Source: Bacteroidota bacterium
Lineage (GTDB): Bacteria; Bacteroidota; Bacteroidia; Sphingobacteriales; Sphingobacteriaceae
DNA: 64,000 bases
Direction of reading: 5' to 3'
Assembly: GCA_013286235.1 (NCBI GenBank)
Contig: JABDGE010000008.1
Coordinates: 1-64,000, forward strand
Part shown: one piece after another, positions 63,602 to 64,000 of the stretch
Position numbering within the stretch: the first letter of the stretch is position 1
Layout: each line of letters begins with the position of its first letter
Translations under genes and position numbers: made by a program
Notes under the pieces: generated by a model
The model's input: the letters and a program-made list of their open reading frames with translations, nothing else
Databases searched by the model: none
Told to the model about the DNA's origin: nothing

Positions 63602-64000
63602 ATGAAACAATTCTTCAAATTTGTGTTTGCCAGCATGTTAGGCATCTTTTTGATGAGCCTGATCTTCTTCGGGATTTTTCTTATTTTTATTTTCGGCGTA
63701 ATAGCGACTGCAAGTGAAAAGACGGTAGACGTAGAGCCGGGCACTGTGCTGCATATTGTTTTTAACACCGCCATCACTGAGCGTACACCCAACGACCAAT
63801 TAGCAGGCTTGCTGGGTCTTGACGAAGACAAAAGTATTGGATTAAATGATATACTTGCCGACATCAAAAAGGCAAAAACCGACAATAACATCAAGGGCAT
63901 ATTTTTGGATGAAAGTGATGTAACGCCCGGAGAAGCTACATCCGAGGAGATCAGGAATGCTTTGCTCGACTTTAAAGGATCGGGAAAATTCATCATTGCA
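63602..64000 (+). CDS. sppA: signal peptide peptidase SppA (67K type), N-terminal part
   Basis: The frame is open from the ATG at 63602 to the window edge (133 residues). It begins with a strong membrane anchor (residues about 5-38, MKQFFKFVFASMLGIFL and a following Phe/Ile-rich helix), then VEPGTVLHIVFNTAITERTP, and ITERTPNDQLAGL with a domain that continues DILADIKKAKTDNNIKGIFLD, matching the start of the 67K-type SppA. SppA degrades cleaved signal peptides in the membrane with a Ser-Lys dyad, which would lie beyond the window. The divergent neighbour is the FolK-HPt gene. Confidence 0.8.
   Translation, partial: MKQFFKFVFASMLGIFLMSLIFFGIFLIFIFGVIATASEKTVDVEPGTVLHIVFNTAITERTPNDQLAGLLGLDEDKSIGLNDILADIKKAKTDNNIKGIFLDESDVTPGEATSEEIRNALLDFKGSGKFIIA

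Noticed and set aside
63451-63996. A 181-codon minus-strand frame
   Set aside because: It covers the sppA start in antisense; the plus strand has a proper signal anchor and SppA motifs.
1-64000. tRNA genes, rRNA genes, CRISPR arrays or riboswitches
   Set aside because: I saw no cloverleaf-like sequences with CCA or GTTCGA loops, no regularly spaced direct repeats and no conserved riboswitch cores in the gaps. A covariance-model search would be needed to be sure.

Overview
The window is a Bacteroidota chromosome segment. I place it in the Sphingobacteriaceae, most likely Mucilaginibacter or a close relative. The reasons are the gene content (Wzx/Wzy-type exopolysaccharide genes, FtsX-type permease, propeller sensor kinase, long-form HisG, fused HisB and HisIE), promoters with a TAnnTTTG -7 box and few Shine-Dalgarno sites, and many short palindromic intergenic repeats. 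I saw no rRNA, tRNA or CRISPR array. The genus is an inference; no marker gene was compared.

Layout. 1-11216 is the distal part of an exopolysaccharide locus: a cut-off upstream gene, a coupled 44-residue membrane peptide, Wzy-like polymerase, acyltransferase, flippase, four glycosyltransferases and a one-module NRPS (A-T-TE). 11224-11731 is a RelE-type toxin-antitoxin pair. 11922-29624 is a mixed accessory and housekeeping stretch: MarR-GNAT regulator, pterin dehydratase, phosphoesterase, an orphan propeller histidine kinase, drug-efflux MFS, C1-like peptidase, MpaB-family protein, small proteins, GmhB-like phosphatase, a membrane glycosyltransferase-like protein and an FtsX permease. 29857-37664 is a complete histidine operon in the order GDCBHA-F-IE, preceded by a promoter and a histidine-rich leader peptide. 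37856-49437 holds a WD40 protein, NlpC/P60 peptidase, ferredoxin, acyl-CoA reductase, DinB, GH26, an L,D-transpeptidase, two PlsC paralogues, trpS, a deoxynucleoside kinase and kdsB. 49502-64000 holds pyrG-yidC, a DnaQ-Cho nuclease, a REP-type transposase with its palindromes, an Mrr nuclease, pyrF, rho, pssA, purS, a FolK-HPt fusion and the start of sppA.

The most unusual structure is in the histidine operon. A roughly 430-bp cassette consists of a DUF559 (Vsr-like) nuclease gene between two GC-rich palindromes in inverted orientation. It sits exactly at the start codon of hisF: the ATG is gone and HisF is read in frame as the C-terminal part of a nuclease-HisF fusion. A third copy of the same palindrome sits in the same way at the hisH start, again replacing the initiator codon and encoding the same short SPAGQRG-type peptide. 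This looks like a mobile palindrome and nuclease system that tolerates insertion at gene starts by being translated through.

A second repeat system links a Y1 REP-associated transposase (55950-56495) to four palindromic copies in the window, in a short 33-35 bp form and a long 79-82 bp form. Other repeats include a 162-bp MITE-like inverted repeat at 44685-44846 and several low-complexity intergenic families.
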